DNA of 64,000 nt from the NCBI GenBank assembly GCA_033064195.1, contig JARBJD010000374.1, forward strand, positions 1 to 64,000, read 5' to 3'. The notes beneath the pieces were generated by a model. That model was not told the DNA's origin. It ran no database searches and saw only the letters and a list, made by a program, of their open reading frames with translations. This document shows, in pieces, positions 1-9,998 of the stretch. The stretch comes from Blattamonas nauphoetae (lineage: Eukaryota > Preaxostyla > Oxymonadida). Position numbers and translations under genes: made by a program. Position 1 is the first letter of the stretch, and each line of letters starts with the position of its first letter.

Positions 1-361
1 TTCATTCTCTTCTTCTGAATGATCAACAGATTCTTCATCCAATGATCCATCAGCTTCTCTTCAATCGACTTTAGTTTCCTAGTGATCTTGAACACTTGCT
101 TTTTCAATTCAGTTTCGTTCACTCTTGGATTTGCTTTCATGTCAATGATGATTACGTTTTTATCCTCTTCATTCATCATTGCATTGTTGTTTGTTTCATT
201 CTGTTTCTGAATGAATTGAGCTTGTTCCATTGGTCGTTGGTTTCTAACTTCTTGAAGGAATTTTGGAATTAAATTGATATTGAGATATGCTGTTGGATTT
301 GGATTTCGATATCCAACATCTGGGTGTTGAAGCATTGCCAGGAGAAATGAATAGTGATGTT
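1..361 (-). CDS. Unknown small AT-rich gene, runs off left edge
   Basis: An open minus-strand frame enters at about 419 (inside the neighbouring MITE) and stays open to the window edge. The product is not recognised. It is rich in N, Q, K and I, with a proline/asparagine stretch near LQHPDVGYRNPNPTAYLN and then a charged, probably helical tail (KKQVFKITRKLKSIEEKL). It belongs to a cluster of small minus-strand genes separated by A/T tracts. Base composition is clearly more AT-rich than in the host genes further right, which suggests foreign or mobile origin. A virus-like element is possible but not shown. The family is unknown, the 3' end lies outside the window, and the true start cannot be fixed because the MITE interrupts the upstream part. 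Confidence 0.4.
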
Positions 362-882
362 CAGGCATCTGAGTAGTCCCATCAAAATAGGTAAAACTGG
401 GATCAATTGATGTCAGTGCCTAAATTTGGACTGAGATCAAATTTCAACTCTTTTCCTTTGAGATTTTCTCATTATCACTTCATTAATCATGTTCAATTCA
501 CTTCTTGTTTTCACATAATGCTCTTCAATATTTCAGACAGCTCTTATTTCCCAAAAACACGCACGATCACAATCACCAACACTTCTTTTTTCGATGTATT
601 CCCTTCATTGACTTTAGTCAGTGAGAAAAAACCATCAAAGAAGACATAATAACGCATTATCGACTTGTTTTTATAATTATTGTTGTAGAACAAACTGAAA
701 CAGCAGCACCCAAAGTTTGCATTTTCATGATCTATGAAGTGACCATTTTCCTTTTTACTTTTTTTTCCATTCAAATATCATATATAAGAAGACTTTTTTG
801 AAATGAAAGAAACGAAATGGTATTGTAGGTATTTAGTGGGATCAGATCCGACTGGGATCACTGGGATCAAATCAGAAGCCTG
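362..882. mobile_element. hAT-type MITE, copy 1 (521 bp)
   Basis: Ends CAGGCATCTGA and TCAGAAGCCTG are imperfect inverted repeats, and the element is flanked by the 8-bp duplication GTGATGTT at 354-361 and 883-890. CAGG ends with an 8-bp duplication are typical of hAT elements. There is no transposase; the 76-aa minus-strand frame inside (544-774) is present in both copies but is lysine/asparagine-rich and resembles nothing known. A near-identical 521-bp copy lies inverted at 35796-36316 with its own 8-bp duplication. The equal length and very high identity imply recent movement. It sits between two small minus-strand frames. Confidence 0.88.
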
Positions 883-1005
883 GTGATGTTGCTTGTATGG
901 GCTGTCAGGTTTGTATGTTCGACCATCAGTAAATGCGAATTGAGTGTTTGGAAATAGTTCTCTAACTTCTCTGATTTGTTCCTTCACTTTCCAGAGTTGT
1001 GTCAT
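778..1005 (-). CDS. Unknown small gene start, disrupted by MITE
   Basis: Minus-strand frame starting MTQLWKVKEQIREVRELF. Only about the first 40 residues (883-1005) lie outside the hAT MITE; the rest of the open frame (to 778) reads into MITE sequence and is not native. The start codon follows an A/T tract ending AATTCGTAGTAA directly before ATG, the same layout as the next gene to the right (1049-1438). No family is recognised. It lies in a cluster of small co-oriented genes and is probably part of the same mobile or virus-like block, unproven. Confidence 0.4.
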   Translation of the reverse strand: MTQLWKVKEQIREVRELFPNTQFAFTDGRTYKPDSPYKQHHQASDLIPVIPVGSDPTKYLQYHFVSFISKKSSYI

Positions 1006-1048
1006 TTACTACGAATTAAAAAAATAAAAAATAAAAAAAGTTGAGTGA

Positions 1049-1438
1049 TTATTTTGGCTTCCTCAAATGTGGCTTCTTCTTTGCTTTTAGCCAGGAATCC
1101 AGTCGCACTTTGAAGACTTCAGATCCACCAATTTCTCGATATGTGAATGGAGTCAGCACCTGCTTGTACTCACCAACGAGCTCACAGTTGTACTTCCTCA
1201 GTTCATTCTCCACAAACGATTGAGTGTAGTGTCGACGTTGTGACATGTGTGGTCTGTTCCCTTGATTCCACAACTTTGGTTTTATCCTCCACTCAACACC
1301 TTCATGAACATAGATGACTGGGATATTATGTCTGACATACTCAGAGACAAGTTCACAGTTCTCTTCTTTCATTGACTGAATCAAAGCTTGCTTGGCATCT
1401 GTTCGACGTCGTTCGTATGTAGTATTCACTGTTGTCAT
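1049..1438 (-). CDS. Unknown 129-aa protein with internal duplication
   Basis: Complete minus-strand frame of 129 aa. Two halves of about 50-55 residues share the pattern NCELV.EY followed about 20 residues later by a basic W segment (ENCELVSEYVRHNIPVIYVH... and YNCELVGEYKQVLTPFTYRE...), so the protein looks like two tandem copies of one small domain. The product is basic and ends KKKPHLRKPK. Repeated units of this general shape occur in phage and large-virus proteins next to DNA-binding modules, but I cannot name the family. The start codon is preceded by a long A/T tract ending TTTGTATTAA. The 5' end overlaps the end of the next frame (1435-1641) by a few bases, as in compact mobile or viral genomes. 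Confidence 0.5.
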   Translation of the reverse strand: MTTVNTTYERRRTDAKQALIQSMKEENCELVSEYVRHNIPVIYVHEGVEWRIKPKLWNQGNRPHMSQRRHYTQSFVENELRKYNCELVGEYKQVLTPFTYREIGGSEVFKVRLDSWLKAKKKPHLRKPK

Positions 1439-1641
1439 TTAATACAAATTAAAAAATCAAAAAAAATAAAAAACATAAATGAAATGTGAAGTGAGGTGTT
1501 GGAACTTTTTATTTCTTGTTCCTTGTTGTGCAAGCTTTCATCTTGCTTCTTTCTTTTTTGTTCTTTCTTTTTTGTTTCTTCCTTCTTTGCAGTGCGTGCT
1601 TTCAGTTTCTTCATTCTTTCATTCAATTCATCATTCATCAT
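1435..1641 (-). CDS. Possible lysine-rich small protein
   Basis: A 68-aa minus-strand frame, MMNDELNERMKKLKARTAKK and on, with a strongly charged, predicted coiled-coil N-terminal half and a phenylalanine-rich tail read through the AT-rich spacer before the next gene. It overlaps the start of the 1049-1438 gene. Charged composition and cluster position argue for a real gene, but the hydrophobic tail is a warning that it may be chance. No family recognised. Confidence 0.25.
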   Translation of the reverse strand: MMNDELNERMKKLKARTAKKEETKKKEQKRKKQDESLHNKEQEIKSSNTSLHISFMFFIFFDFLICIK

Positions 1642-2303
1642 TCAAGCCTTCATCATTCAATCATTCATTCAAGTTTGTATGATTGTACCATGAGACAACC
1701 CGATACTCCTTTGGGGATCAATCTATCATGATCCTACTCAATGACTACTGCTGGCGAATTCCTTGAAGGGTTAAGGTATTGGGTGGGCATGATTTACGGT
1801 CAAACTCTCTGTCGAGAATCTGAAGCCAACATGAACCCCGGGGCGGATTCCTAGAAACCCACCGTCTCCAATTCAACCTTCAATTCGTTCTACGCATTAG
1901 TCACGAGGGCACCATTTTGCCTGAGTGTCAAGGGAAATTACGTCGAGGTATCATTTTTCAACTTGAAATTCAATCATTCAAGCCTTCATCGTTCAATCGT
2001 TCATCATTTCCTTTATCAAGTTTTTGTATGATTGTACCGTAGGACAACCCGATACTCCTTTGGGGATCACTCTATCATGATCCTACTCAATGACTACTGC
2101 TGGCGAATTCCTTGAAGGGCTAAGGTATTGGGGGGGCATGATTTACGGTCACATTCAAGTGATGCCCACAGTGAACCCCCGGGGACAGCCTCCCAGCTCG
2201 TCCCGCTCCAATCCAACCTTCAATTCGTTCTACGCATTAGCCACGAGGGCACCATTTTGCCTGAGTATCAAGGGAAATTACGTCGAGGTATCATACTTCA
2301 ACT
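1627..2303. repeat. Two-copy tandem repeat, period about 345 bp
   Basis: The stretch beginning near CATTCAAGCCTTCATC and containing CAACCCGATACTCCTTTGG, GACTACTGCTGGCGAATTCC and ACGAGGGCACCATTTTGCC occurs twice in tandem (about 1627-1970 and 1971-2303). The copies differ by scattered substitutions and short indels, so this is not recent. No coding signal. It lies between the small-gene cluster and low-complexity DNA and could be the edge of a larger element. Confidence 0.8.
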
Positions 2304-2310
2304 TTTTTGG

Positions 2311-2515
2311 AAATTTTGAATTTTTGAATTTTTGAATTTTTGAATTTTTTGAATTTTTGAATTTTTGAATTTTTTGAATTTTTGAATTTTTTGAATTTTT
2401 TGAATTTTTGAATTTTTTGAAATTTTCCTAAGTATTTTTTTTTGAATTTTTGAATTTTTTTTAAATTTTTGAAATTGTTTTGGTATTTTGAAACTTTTTC
2501 ATTTTTTTTTGAAAT
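2311..2515. repeat. Low-complexity GAATTTTT microsatellite tract
   Basis: About 200 bp of variable GAATTTTT/GAATTTTTT units grading into T-rich sequence. It explains the chance lysine/phenylalanine-rich frame on the minus strand. No other signal seen. Confidence 0.9.
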
Positions 2516-2522
2516 TAAGATT

Positions 2523-2598
2523 GCCCCTCGCCTGAATCGAACCACCCCCTAGAAACGGGTGGACACTGGAACATACCCACTGAGCTACTAGCTCCTGA
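2523..2598 (-). repeat. tRNA-derived sequence (degenerate)
   Basis: On the minus strand a box-A-like TAGCTCAGTGGGTA is followed about 40 bp later by a box-B-like GGTTCGATTCAGG, the spacing of a pol III type 2 promoter in a tRNA. Acceptor and anticodon stems do not pair, so this is a tRNA pseudogene or SINE head, not a working tRNA. Confidence 0.5.
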
Positions 2599-2674
2599 AA
2601 ATGTTAGTTTCGACCTGTGCTTTATATCTCGAATGTTCAGATCTGCTATATATTCCTTTTATCGTCTACCTATC

Positions 2675-2900
2675 TACCCTCGTTAAAAAGCATGACTTTA
2701 TCACGGGAACGACTTTTTACCCTCGTTAAAAGCACGACTTTTTCTCGTCAGCGATTTTTTCCAAAATATGTTAGATTTTCCTTTTTAACTTTTTACCCCC
2801 GTTAAAAAGCATGACTATTTCACGGGAGCGATCTGCTAGATCTTAATTCTTGGCCACTTGTTACCCTCGTTAAAAAGCATGACTTTTTCACGGGAGCGTT
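2675..2900 (+). repeat. Four dispersed copies of a ~38-bp motif
   Basis: TACCCTCGTTAAAAAGCATG followed by ACTTTTTCACGGGAGCGA recurs at about 2675, 2717, 2793 and 2860 with small changes, several copies followed by CTGCTATAT-like sequence. Spacing is irregular (42-76 bp). No coding potential; function unknown. Confidence 0.7.
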
Positions 2901-3002
2901 TTTGCTATATATTGAATTTCTTGACAAAGTTTTCAAATTTTAAATCTGCTATAGTGTCTTTTTTCGGGTATAAAGTTTCTGATTTTTCGGGATAAATTTC
3001 AG

Positions 3003-3258
3003 GACCGGATAGTCTAGTGGTAATGGTGAGTGCACGCACTACTACTACTAAGCTGAAGGTCCTAGGTTCAATTCCTGGCGGAAGCATTTAATTTCACATA
3101 TCACTGCCCTTTGGCATGGTCTAGGCCCTTGGCAAGACCAACGTACGTCTCCGGATCTCAAACCGATAAAAATGAGTTCCGATGCCGGTCTAAAAGGGAC
3201 CGATGAGAAGGGTCGCAACCTTCGGAACCTTGAAAAAATACACCAGCTTCCGCCAAAA
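3003..3258 (+). repeat. tRNA-headed SINE-like element
   Basis: A box-A-like TAGTCTAGTGGTAATGG and box-B-like GGTTCAATTCCTGG occur at tRNA spacing (3003-3083), followed by about 170 bp of unrelated body ending AAAAAATACACCAGCTTCCGCC. GGCGGAAGC after the tRNA part is inverted as GCTTCCGCC at the end of the body. The stems do not form a good cloverleaf. A tRNA-derived SINE is the best reading; a tRNA pseudogene is the alternative. Confidence 0.4.
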
Positions 3259-3299
3259 TCAAGGTTTTTGCATTTTTGGAAATTTTCGAAATTTTGCTT

Positions 3300-4856
3300 C
3301 AACTTGAAAGTTTGAAGTAACTGAACTCTGGAAGAGAATATTTCTCTAAGTTTGACAACTTTCTGAAATGAAAATGACTTTTACTTCAAGTATTTTCTGA
3401 ATTGTCAATCGGCATGGAGAAAAAGCTATAGAAGTGGTGTCTCTGCCAATGTGGTTCCACATTCGCCTATATCACTACTTCTCCGTGCTGTATATGTTCA
3501 TTTGGTCAGGTTGTATCATGTCCTTTGTGATATCCATCGTGGATCATTTGATCCTTCTGACCATTCGCTCCTGTGAGGAGAAAAAGTTGGTTAAAAAGGA
3601 AGGCATACGAGTGATGATCGTTTTAAACTGCACTGGAGTGAGAGAGAAGGGCAACTATATGAATGTTGAGAAGAAGTTCACCAAAGATGTTGAGGGAGCT
3701 GAGGATGTGAAATGAAGAAGAATTAAAGAAATGAAACGAGGAAGAACAATTGAAGAAGGATAGATGAAACAATGAGGTGAAGATACATACATAGAGTTCC
3801 AAATATTCAGAGAACAGCATCAGAGTTCTTGTTCTGGAAAGATCCTTGATGTCTGCTCATCGTTGGTGTCAATAGAGCACTATCTTGTATGTCAGACATT
3901 GACTACTTATGTAATTTGGGTTTCAACTTGTTTCTCTACCGATTCGTTCAATCGGAGTTGAATTGGTTTGTTGGTTTTGTGCTACAAGAAAAGAGAAGTT
4001 TTTCGATGAAGAAGTGAAGATGAGAAAAATTGGTGAAAAAAAGAAGAGAGATGAGGATGAATGGGACAAGATGGATCGGACATGCAATGACGTGAAGAAG
4101 CACACTTCTTCATCCAAAGTTTCACAGAACAGCGCCAGCATCAAAACGTATGACAGATTCTTGTGCGAAGTCAGAATCAACGCTGTGATGACCGAGGAAA
4201 GCGAGAGAAATTGAATCCTGGAAAGAGTGGAGTGTAAAGAGTAGAATGAAGGAAATGGACGAACAATAGGATAAGATCAAACAGATTTTGTAGAAGAAAG
4301 TCACAGTCTTTATCTGCCTTCATCTTCATCTCTTCATCTTCATTTCGCTCTTCATTCCAACTGGATATGTTCTCCTCTGGAGAAATCTTCCAGCAATTTA
4401 TTCGTTATCTCCGTCATTTTGACCAGTTCCAATTTCACATCGACTTCTGGCTCAAGTCGCAGATTATGAGGAGACAGAGGGTGATAAGAGTGGAAAAACA
4501 ATAGGGATGCAAACCGATGTTGTGAATTGTCTTTATTTCATTTCATTCTCTCGACTTCAGAGTTGGGCTTGATCAAGACATGTTTTGCTGATAAATGATG
4601 AGAAAGAGTTTGGTAAGGATGAAATAGAAATTAAACACCAGTTTTCTTTCATTTGGATCTATAGCAAAGCAGTCAGAACAAAAAGGAAGAGTCGGGGTCG
4701 GTCGGACAGGCCGATTTTTTGTCCAATGTTGGGGAAAGACAGACCGACTCAGGGACTCTTGAACTACGACCTCTGAAACGATAATTTCGTGAAAAATGAG
4801 ATGAACTAATTGTAGTGATGATGTGAATCAAAATTGAGAAAAAGAGAATAATAAAG
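3300..4856. other. Intergenic, no gene recognised
   Basis: AT-rich DNA with only short frames (longest 93 aa at 3434-3715 plus strand, and 83 aa at 3963-4214), none resembling a known family. A GGTCGGTCGGACAGGCCGAT-like segment near 4700 has partial self-complementarity. I see no supported feature. Confidence 0.5.
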
Positions 4857-4928
4857 TGTCCCTGACGGGATTCGATCCTGGGTCCGGGGAGCAAAAAGCT
4901 GGTGTGCTACCGCTCGACTAAAGGGCAC
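4857..4928 (-). repeat. tRNA-derived sequence (degenerate)
   Basis: Minus strand: TAGTCGAGCGGTAGC (box-A-like) and GGATCGAATCCCG (box-B-like) at tRNA spacing. GTGCCCT at the 5' end almost pairs with AGGGACAC at the 3' end but needs a bulge, and the anticodon arm is not well paired. A tRNA pseudogene or pol III-derived repeat. Confidence 0.5.
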
Positions 4929-5239
4929 TTCAAAAAAGTCGCCGACTGTTTTATTTTTAGGGACTGGACTCGATGTTTTCAGACCGACCACTGCCCATGC
5001 CTAGATAAATCTCTACTAACAATATTCATGAAACACATCTCACTTTTACGCAATGTAGAACCTCTCAAAGAGAGAGACAAAAACCATCGCCAGAAAACAG
5101 CGGCTCCCAAGAGACTCTCAGCAAATTCTTGGATGGAAAAGGCCTTGAAAACATTCTTTCAATCACTTCACTCGATTTTATTAATGAACAAATTCTCCGG
5201 TTTTTTTGAAAAAGAAACTGCTGTCTAAATTGTCAAATA

Positions 5240-6251
5240 ATGACGACTTTAGACAGAAAACCTTCCTCCTCCATTGATTCTCCTTGCCCTGGTATCTCTT
5301 CACACTACCTTTCATCTTCTGTAGATTGTGATACTTTCCTGAATTGGAGCAAAGAAAAGTTTGACTCTGAAGACGAAAAAGCCGTTGTCTTTCGCTCTCT
5401 AATTGGCACTGTGAAGTTGAATCCTGCTCTTGATGACACTCTGGAAGCCAAAGCCGTGAAATTTTTGGAATCAGTGAAACTATATTCTCAAGACTCAGTC
5501 GAAGCTTTTCTCAACAGTCTTGGGCCAACCACTGATGAATCTTTAATAACCTTCTTACAGTCCATGATGGTTCTCCTTTCTTCTGCCAGGCAGGGAATAA
5601 TCGCAGCAGCAATGACGATACTCGAAACTGTCATGTTTTGGATTTCGCCTCAAGTCCAACTGACTCTCATCAAAGCTGATCTGATCCCTCATCTCATCAA
5701 CACAATCAATCCTCCGCCTGTCTGTCTGGCTCGCAGCTCCGTATGGTCTGGAAGATCTCGAAATTGAAGACGACAATGAACAAAAAACTGTTCGCTACAC
5801 TATTTTCCAGCAAGTTCTCGCACCTTCTGAACAATATATTTGGCATTTGTGCGTGAACCGCTATTCGATCGTCGGTGGGGAGCAATCCATGACTTTTCTG
5901 GATCTCATCGCCACACTCCTCGAAATATCTCCATATTATCAACGTACCATGGAATTTGTTCTTCATCTGCCTGTATTTCTCGCGTTTTCGAGTTGTCTCA
6001 CATTCTTCGAAGACGAGTGGACAATCTATCGTTTTCTGTCTTCAATGAACAATCCCCAGCGGGAATGGAACGACAAAGGCGGAAAAGTGCAACAGATGTG
6101 GAAGACAGTGCAACGAATGTTGAGAATGGAGGGCACCGAAGATGTGATTGAGGAAAAGCTGCAAAACGACGACAATGAAACAAAAGGAGTATGGATTGTT
6201 GACAAATCCATCAAGTGGAGCAACCTGCAGGGCATGAACCTTCTAGAATGA
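5240..6251 (+). pseudogene. Helical-repeat family protein, copy A (broken)
   Basis: First of five window members of a ~360-aa family marked by D(C/T).(A/T)FLNWS.E, VVFRSL..TVK, LEAKAVKFL.SV, then alternating helices (LITFLQSMMVLLSS..., LIKADLIPHLINTINP) and the C-terminal EREWN....QMWKTV.RMLRMEG.EDVIE.KLQND block. Helix pairing suggests an armadillo/HEAT-like solenoid; function unknown. Compared with copies B, C and E, about 22 residues between NP and LSVWLA are missing, and the frame changes there (near 5712-5735). The N-terminal part reads 5240-5767 and the C-terminal part continues from about 5727 to 6251. This is a deletion plus frameshift in a host gene, so probably a pseudogene. It lacks the ACCCATAACGA upstream motif found before three other copies, consistent with a dead copy. 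Confidence 0.8.
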
Positions 6252-7605
6252 GAAAAGAAAAAGACAAGAACCAGCGAACATTTCGAACAGTTTCTGGCTT
6301 ATTTTGGACACCACACACTGTTTATGTGTGATCGTTGTCGACTCTGGCATCACATGCTTGTCTTACACGCCGCACACCACAAATTGAGGCGAATGTGACG
6401 ACCCTTTCACAACACCCTCCTCCCCACACCGATGTGCACTCAGCCACAACTCCCACATGCACCTGCCGTTCATGCTCGGCTTGCGGAACTTGGGAATGAA
6501 GAACACCCGCCCACCAACACAATGTCGTCTTTTTTGATAATTGGCCCCAACTGCGACTGACCAAAGCACATCATTCTGCTCCCTCGACGATATCAGTCAA
6601 CAGCGCACAATCGCTTCTGATTCCTCCATCTGTGACATCCCGGGCATTCAAACAACTTATTGATGATGTGAAGCGATGCTGTGCAGTTTTGGAACAGCAG
6701 AAATGACAGCCATCGAGGTCGACGAAGGGATCCGATCTTCAGACCTCTTTCCACGTGGGCGGTGTTAGATGAGACAACAACGGCAGGCCGTGCAGTGGAC
6801 GAGGAAGGACCGACTGGCTGATGCGATGCGTTTGATCTTCCTCTCCCTCCCCCTCTCTCCATCGGCTCGACCAATCAGCGCAAACTCCACCCGTCTCCTC
6901 ACATCACTTGCTTCCCTCGAATTTGCTGACCAATCATCCTTATTTATTGTTCACACTTCAAAACTTGGATCTTTTGGACATTTCGTTCACCTCGTTCGCG
7001 ATCATCCTGCAGTCGCCCTCTCCTCCCCTCGTTTGTCCCAGTTCATTTTGTCTCCAAGAAGATCGAGGCGGTTCCAAGCGAGCTGTTCCGTCTCCCAACA
7101 TTCTTCCACTTGATCCTCTCCCCACAAATTGACGTCGCTCCCAACAGATCCCGCGATGTCCCCAAATTGTGAATTGTCTCTTGGATTCGTTCTTTCTCTG
7201 ATCAATTCGATGATTTCTGAAAAATCGGGAACAGCGATGCATCATCAGCACGTTCTCTTTCTTCTAGCGCGCCCATTCCTTTCGTCTCACTTGCTGTCCT
7301 CTGAGCCTCCGCTTGTTTCGCCATTTCGGATGCTGGACACCCTCTCCCTTTCTGGGAACGGGATTTTGGAGCATCACCCACTCGCCACCTCCTCTCTCCT
7401 CGTCTGCTCCGTCGGCACTGCCTTCTCTTTGTCCTCCATGGCTGTCGACTCGCCCTCTCCATGCTCTGCCTGTTTGATCGTCGTACGCTCATCAGCGATG
7501 TAGTTGAAATGTGTCGAGTGATGGAACTTCGCTCTCGTCTCATCGATTGCCGACAGAGCTCGCTGCAAACAGGATTTTGAGAAGCAAAAACAGGGCGCCG
7601 AGGAA
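6252..7605. other. Intergenic DNA with decayed duplicated sequence
   Basis: The first ~110 bp resemble the 3' flanks of copies C and D (CATTTCGAACAGTTT..., GACTCTGGCATCAC), so the tandem duplication unit included 3' flanking DNA. The rest is about 50% GC with only short overlapping frames. I cannot name a gene. Confidence 0.5.
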
Positions 7606-8287
7606 GAAGAAGAGAGGGACAGGCGAGCGTCGGATAAGTGAAAGTGGGAGATGGACTCGGAGGATGAAGAAGAGAGGGACAGGCGAGCGTCGGATAAGTG
7701 AAAGTGGGAGATGGACTCGGAGGATGAAGAAGAGAGGGACAGGCGAGCGTCGGATAAGTGAAAGTGGGAGATGGACTCGGAGGATGAAGAAGAGAGGGAC
7801 AGGCGAGCGTCGGATAAGTGAAAGTGGGAGATGGACTCGGAGGATGAAGAAGAGAGGGACAGGCGAGCGTCGGATAAGTGAAAGTGGGAGATGGACTCGG
7901 AGGATGAAGAAGAGAGGGACAGGCGAGCGTCGGATAAGTGAAAGTGGGAGATGGACTCGGAGGATGAAGAAGAGAGGGACAGGCGAGCGTCGGATAAGTG
8001 AAAGTGGGAGATGGACTCGGAGGATGAAGAAGAGAGGGACAGGCGAGCGTCGGATAAGTGAAAGTGGGAGATGGACTCGGAGGATGAAGAAGAGAGGGAC
8101 AGGCGAGCGTCGGATAAGTGAAAGTGGGAGATGGACTCGGAGGATGAAGAAGAGAGGGACAGGCGAGCGTCGGATAAGTGAAAGTGGGAGATGGACTCGG
8201 AGGATGAAGAAGAGAGGGACAGGCGAGCGTCGGATAAGTGAAAGTGGGAGATGGACTCGGAGGATGAAGAAGAGAGGGACAGGCGAG
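7606..8287 (+). repeat. 60-bp minisatellite, 11 perfect units
   Basis: The unit AGGCGAGCGTCGGATAAGTG... repeats with a period of exactly 60 bp, 11 times without a single difference from 7621 to 8280, plus partial units at both ends. Because 60 is a multiple of 3, one plus-strand and three minus-strand frames stay open through the array, giving spurious 20-residue protein repeats. Perfect homogeneity implies very recent expansion or strong conversion. It lies between helical-family copies A and B. Confidence 0.97.
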
Positions 8288-8480
8288 TATGAGATGAACG
8301 GAGAAGGCGAGAGGAAGACGAGAAAATTCGAAAGAACAACTCGAAGTCTCCGCATGCTGAACAAGCAGCATCAGGAACGGTGACAGAATCAGACGAGACG
8401 AAGATATGCGAATGATGACAGTTGAAGTGAGCATTGTGTGTGCTTCGAACAAACAGCAACCAGCACGCGTCACAGCGAGT

Positions 8481-8597
8481 GTGGAGGGGAGAGGCTGAGG
8501 GGAGTGGGAGGGTGTGGGTGGTGAGGGAGAGGCTGAGGGGAGTGGGAGGGTGTGGGTGGTGAGGGAGAGGCAGAGGGGAGTGGGAGGGTGTGGGTGC
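8481..8597 (+). repeat. 38-bp G-rich minisatellite, three units
   Basis: Three near-identical units of GGGAGAGGCTGAGGGGAGTG followed by GGAGGGTGTGGGTGGTGA. The same motif occurs on the other strand at about 10490-10575. Strong G-run strand asymmetry could form a G-quadruplex; no gene found here. Confidence 0.9.
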
Positions 8598-8885
8598 CGA
8601 TGGAGCAGGCATCGTCCCACAATCGCTGCTCCTTCACAGTTGGGGAAGATGGATGGAACACGCCCATCCGACTTGCACCGTCAACAGACTGATATGAAGA
8701 GATGAACAGGAACAGTGAAAACGTCGAACCATGATTTCTGGATCTCTTCTTCTGCATTTCTCCTTTCTCCTCACCATCTCTCTTCTTGAGTCAAGGATTA
8801 TCTCGGTCTTTGTTGGTTGATTATTGTTCTTCCTTTCAAACAACTTTTTCCTCTCAATATCTTTGTTTCATCAACATTTGTTTTC

Positions 8886-8896
8886 ACCCATAACGA
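8886..8896 (+). promoter_or_regulatory. Conserved upstream motif ACCCATAACGA
   Basis: ACCCATAACGA ends 25 nt before the start of helical-family copy B. The same 11-mer precedes copies C (11363) and D (18531) by 25 and 27 nt. Because the copy D distance is out of frame with the start, conservation is at DNA level rather than coding. Probably part of the core promoter or 5' UTR. Confidence 0.6.
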
Positions 8897-8921
8897 GAGT
8901 TTCATCACCAAATCTGACGAC

Positions 8922-9998
8922 ATGGGCAATGTAATCTGTAAAAAATGCTCTTCTTCAAGTACAGCGCGCTCTAATTTGTCCTCCCTTCAGTTGTCATCTT
9001 CCATGGATTGTTCTGCTTTCCTGAATTGGTCCGAAGAAAGATTGGGATCTGAAAAAGAAAAGGCCGTTATCTTTCGATCTCTTGTTGCCACTGTGAAGTT
9101 ACAGCCTACTCTTGATGACTCACTGAAAACGAAAGCAGTGAAATTTCTGAAATATGTGACTCCAGAGAATCGAAAATCAGCCGATGCTTTTCTCGGCAAT
9201 AATGGACGAATAACTGATGAATATTTAACCACATTCATACAGTCCATTGTGGTGCTCATTACCACACCCAATCGTGTCATCACCGCAGCAACAATGAAGA
9301 TGCTCGAGACTATGATCCGGAAGTGTTCGGATACAATCCTTCTTGCCCTCGCCAAAGCTGCTTTAATTCCTCAACTCATCAACACTCTCAATCCACTATC
9401 AATTTCATTCACTGAAGCAGTCAATATCCACACTTGTCTCGTGACCAGCATCATGTTGTCTGTCTGGCTCGCATCTCCAGATGGTCTCCGACTACTCCAA
9501 ATGAAAGATGGAAATGAACAACAATCTGTACGTAAGACTGTTTTGACACAAGTTCTCGCCCCTTCGGAGAAGTATATTTGCCATTTGTGTGTGAACCGCT
9601 CTTCGATCATCGATGGAGAGCAATCCATGCGTTTTCTGGAACTCATCACCAGCCTCCTCGAAATCTCTCCATATTATCAACCTACAATGGAAACTGTTCT
9701 TCATATGCCCCTATTTCTCACGATCCCAAGTTGTCTCACATTCTTCGAAAACGAAAGCTCAATCTGGTCTTTTCTGGATAACATGTACTGTATACAGCGG
9801 AGATGGAATACACCGATGGGAGACGTGCGACAGATCTGGAAGAATGTGCTTCGAATGTTGAGAATGGAGGGCTTCGAAGATGTGGTTGAGGCAAAGCTAC
9901 AAAACTACAGAAACACATGCTTTGGAGGCCGCATTGTTTCCTACTCGATTGGATGGAACAACCAGCGGGGCATGAACCTTCCGGAATGCCGTTGGTAG
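8922..9998 (+). CDS. Helical-repeat family protein, copy B (intact)
   Basis: Intact 358-aa member. The start is set at MGNVICKKC because copies C and D also begin MG- and the ACCCATAACGA motif lies just upstream; the longer frame from 8817 would add 35 poorly conserved residues. Order: low-complexity Ser-rich N-terminus (1-28), MDCSAFLNWSEE (about 28-40), EKAVIFRSLVATVKLQPTL, then helix pairs including FIQSIVVLITTPNRVITAATMKMLE, LIPQLINTLNPLSISFTEA, LASPDGLRLLQM, LAPSEKYICHLCVNR, LLEISPYYQPTMETVLHMP, SCLTFFENE and the C-terminal QIWKNVLRMLRMEGFEDVVE block. The fold is inferred to be armadillo-like; role unknown. No signal peptide or membrane segment. This is the best reference copy for judging the others. 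Confidence 0.85.
   Translation: MGNVICKKCSSSSTARSNLSSLQLSSSMDCSAFLNWSEERLGSEKEKAVIFRSLVATVKLQPTLDDSLKTKAVKFLKYVTPENRKSADAFLGNNGRITDEYLTTFIQSIVVLITTPNRVITAATMKMLETMIRKCSDTILLALAKAALIPQLINTLNPLSISFTEAVNIHTCLVTSIMLSVWLASPDGLRLLQMKDGNEQQSVRKTVLTQVLAPSEKYICHLCVNRSSIIDGEQSMRFLELITSLLEISPYYQPTMETVLHMPLFLTIPSCLTFFENESSIWSFLDNMYCIQRRWNTPMGDVRQIWKNVLRMLRMEGFEDVVEAKLQNYRNTCFGGRIVSYSIGWNNQRGMNLPECRW

Noticed and set aside
4670-4760. Transposon end at GGTCGGTCGGAC
   Set aside because: Only loosely like the CAGTCGGTCGGAC end of transposon A; no partner repeat or TA-flanked element found.
2523-4928. Functional tRNA genes
   Set aside because: Box A and box B are visible, but acceptor and anticodon arms do not pair properly.
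7606-8287. CRISPR array
   Set aside because: Units are contiguous and identical with no variable spacers, and the genome is eukaryotic.
7202-8620. Frames of 290, 274, 412 and 472 codons across the 60-bp array
   Set aside because: They arise because the unit length is a multiple of three and lacks stops in four frames; flanking parts resemble no protein.
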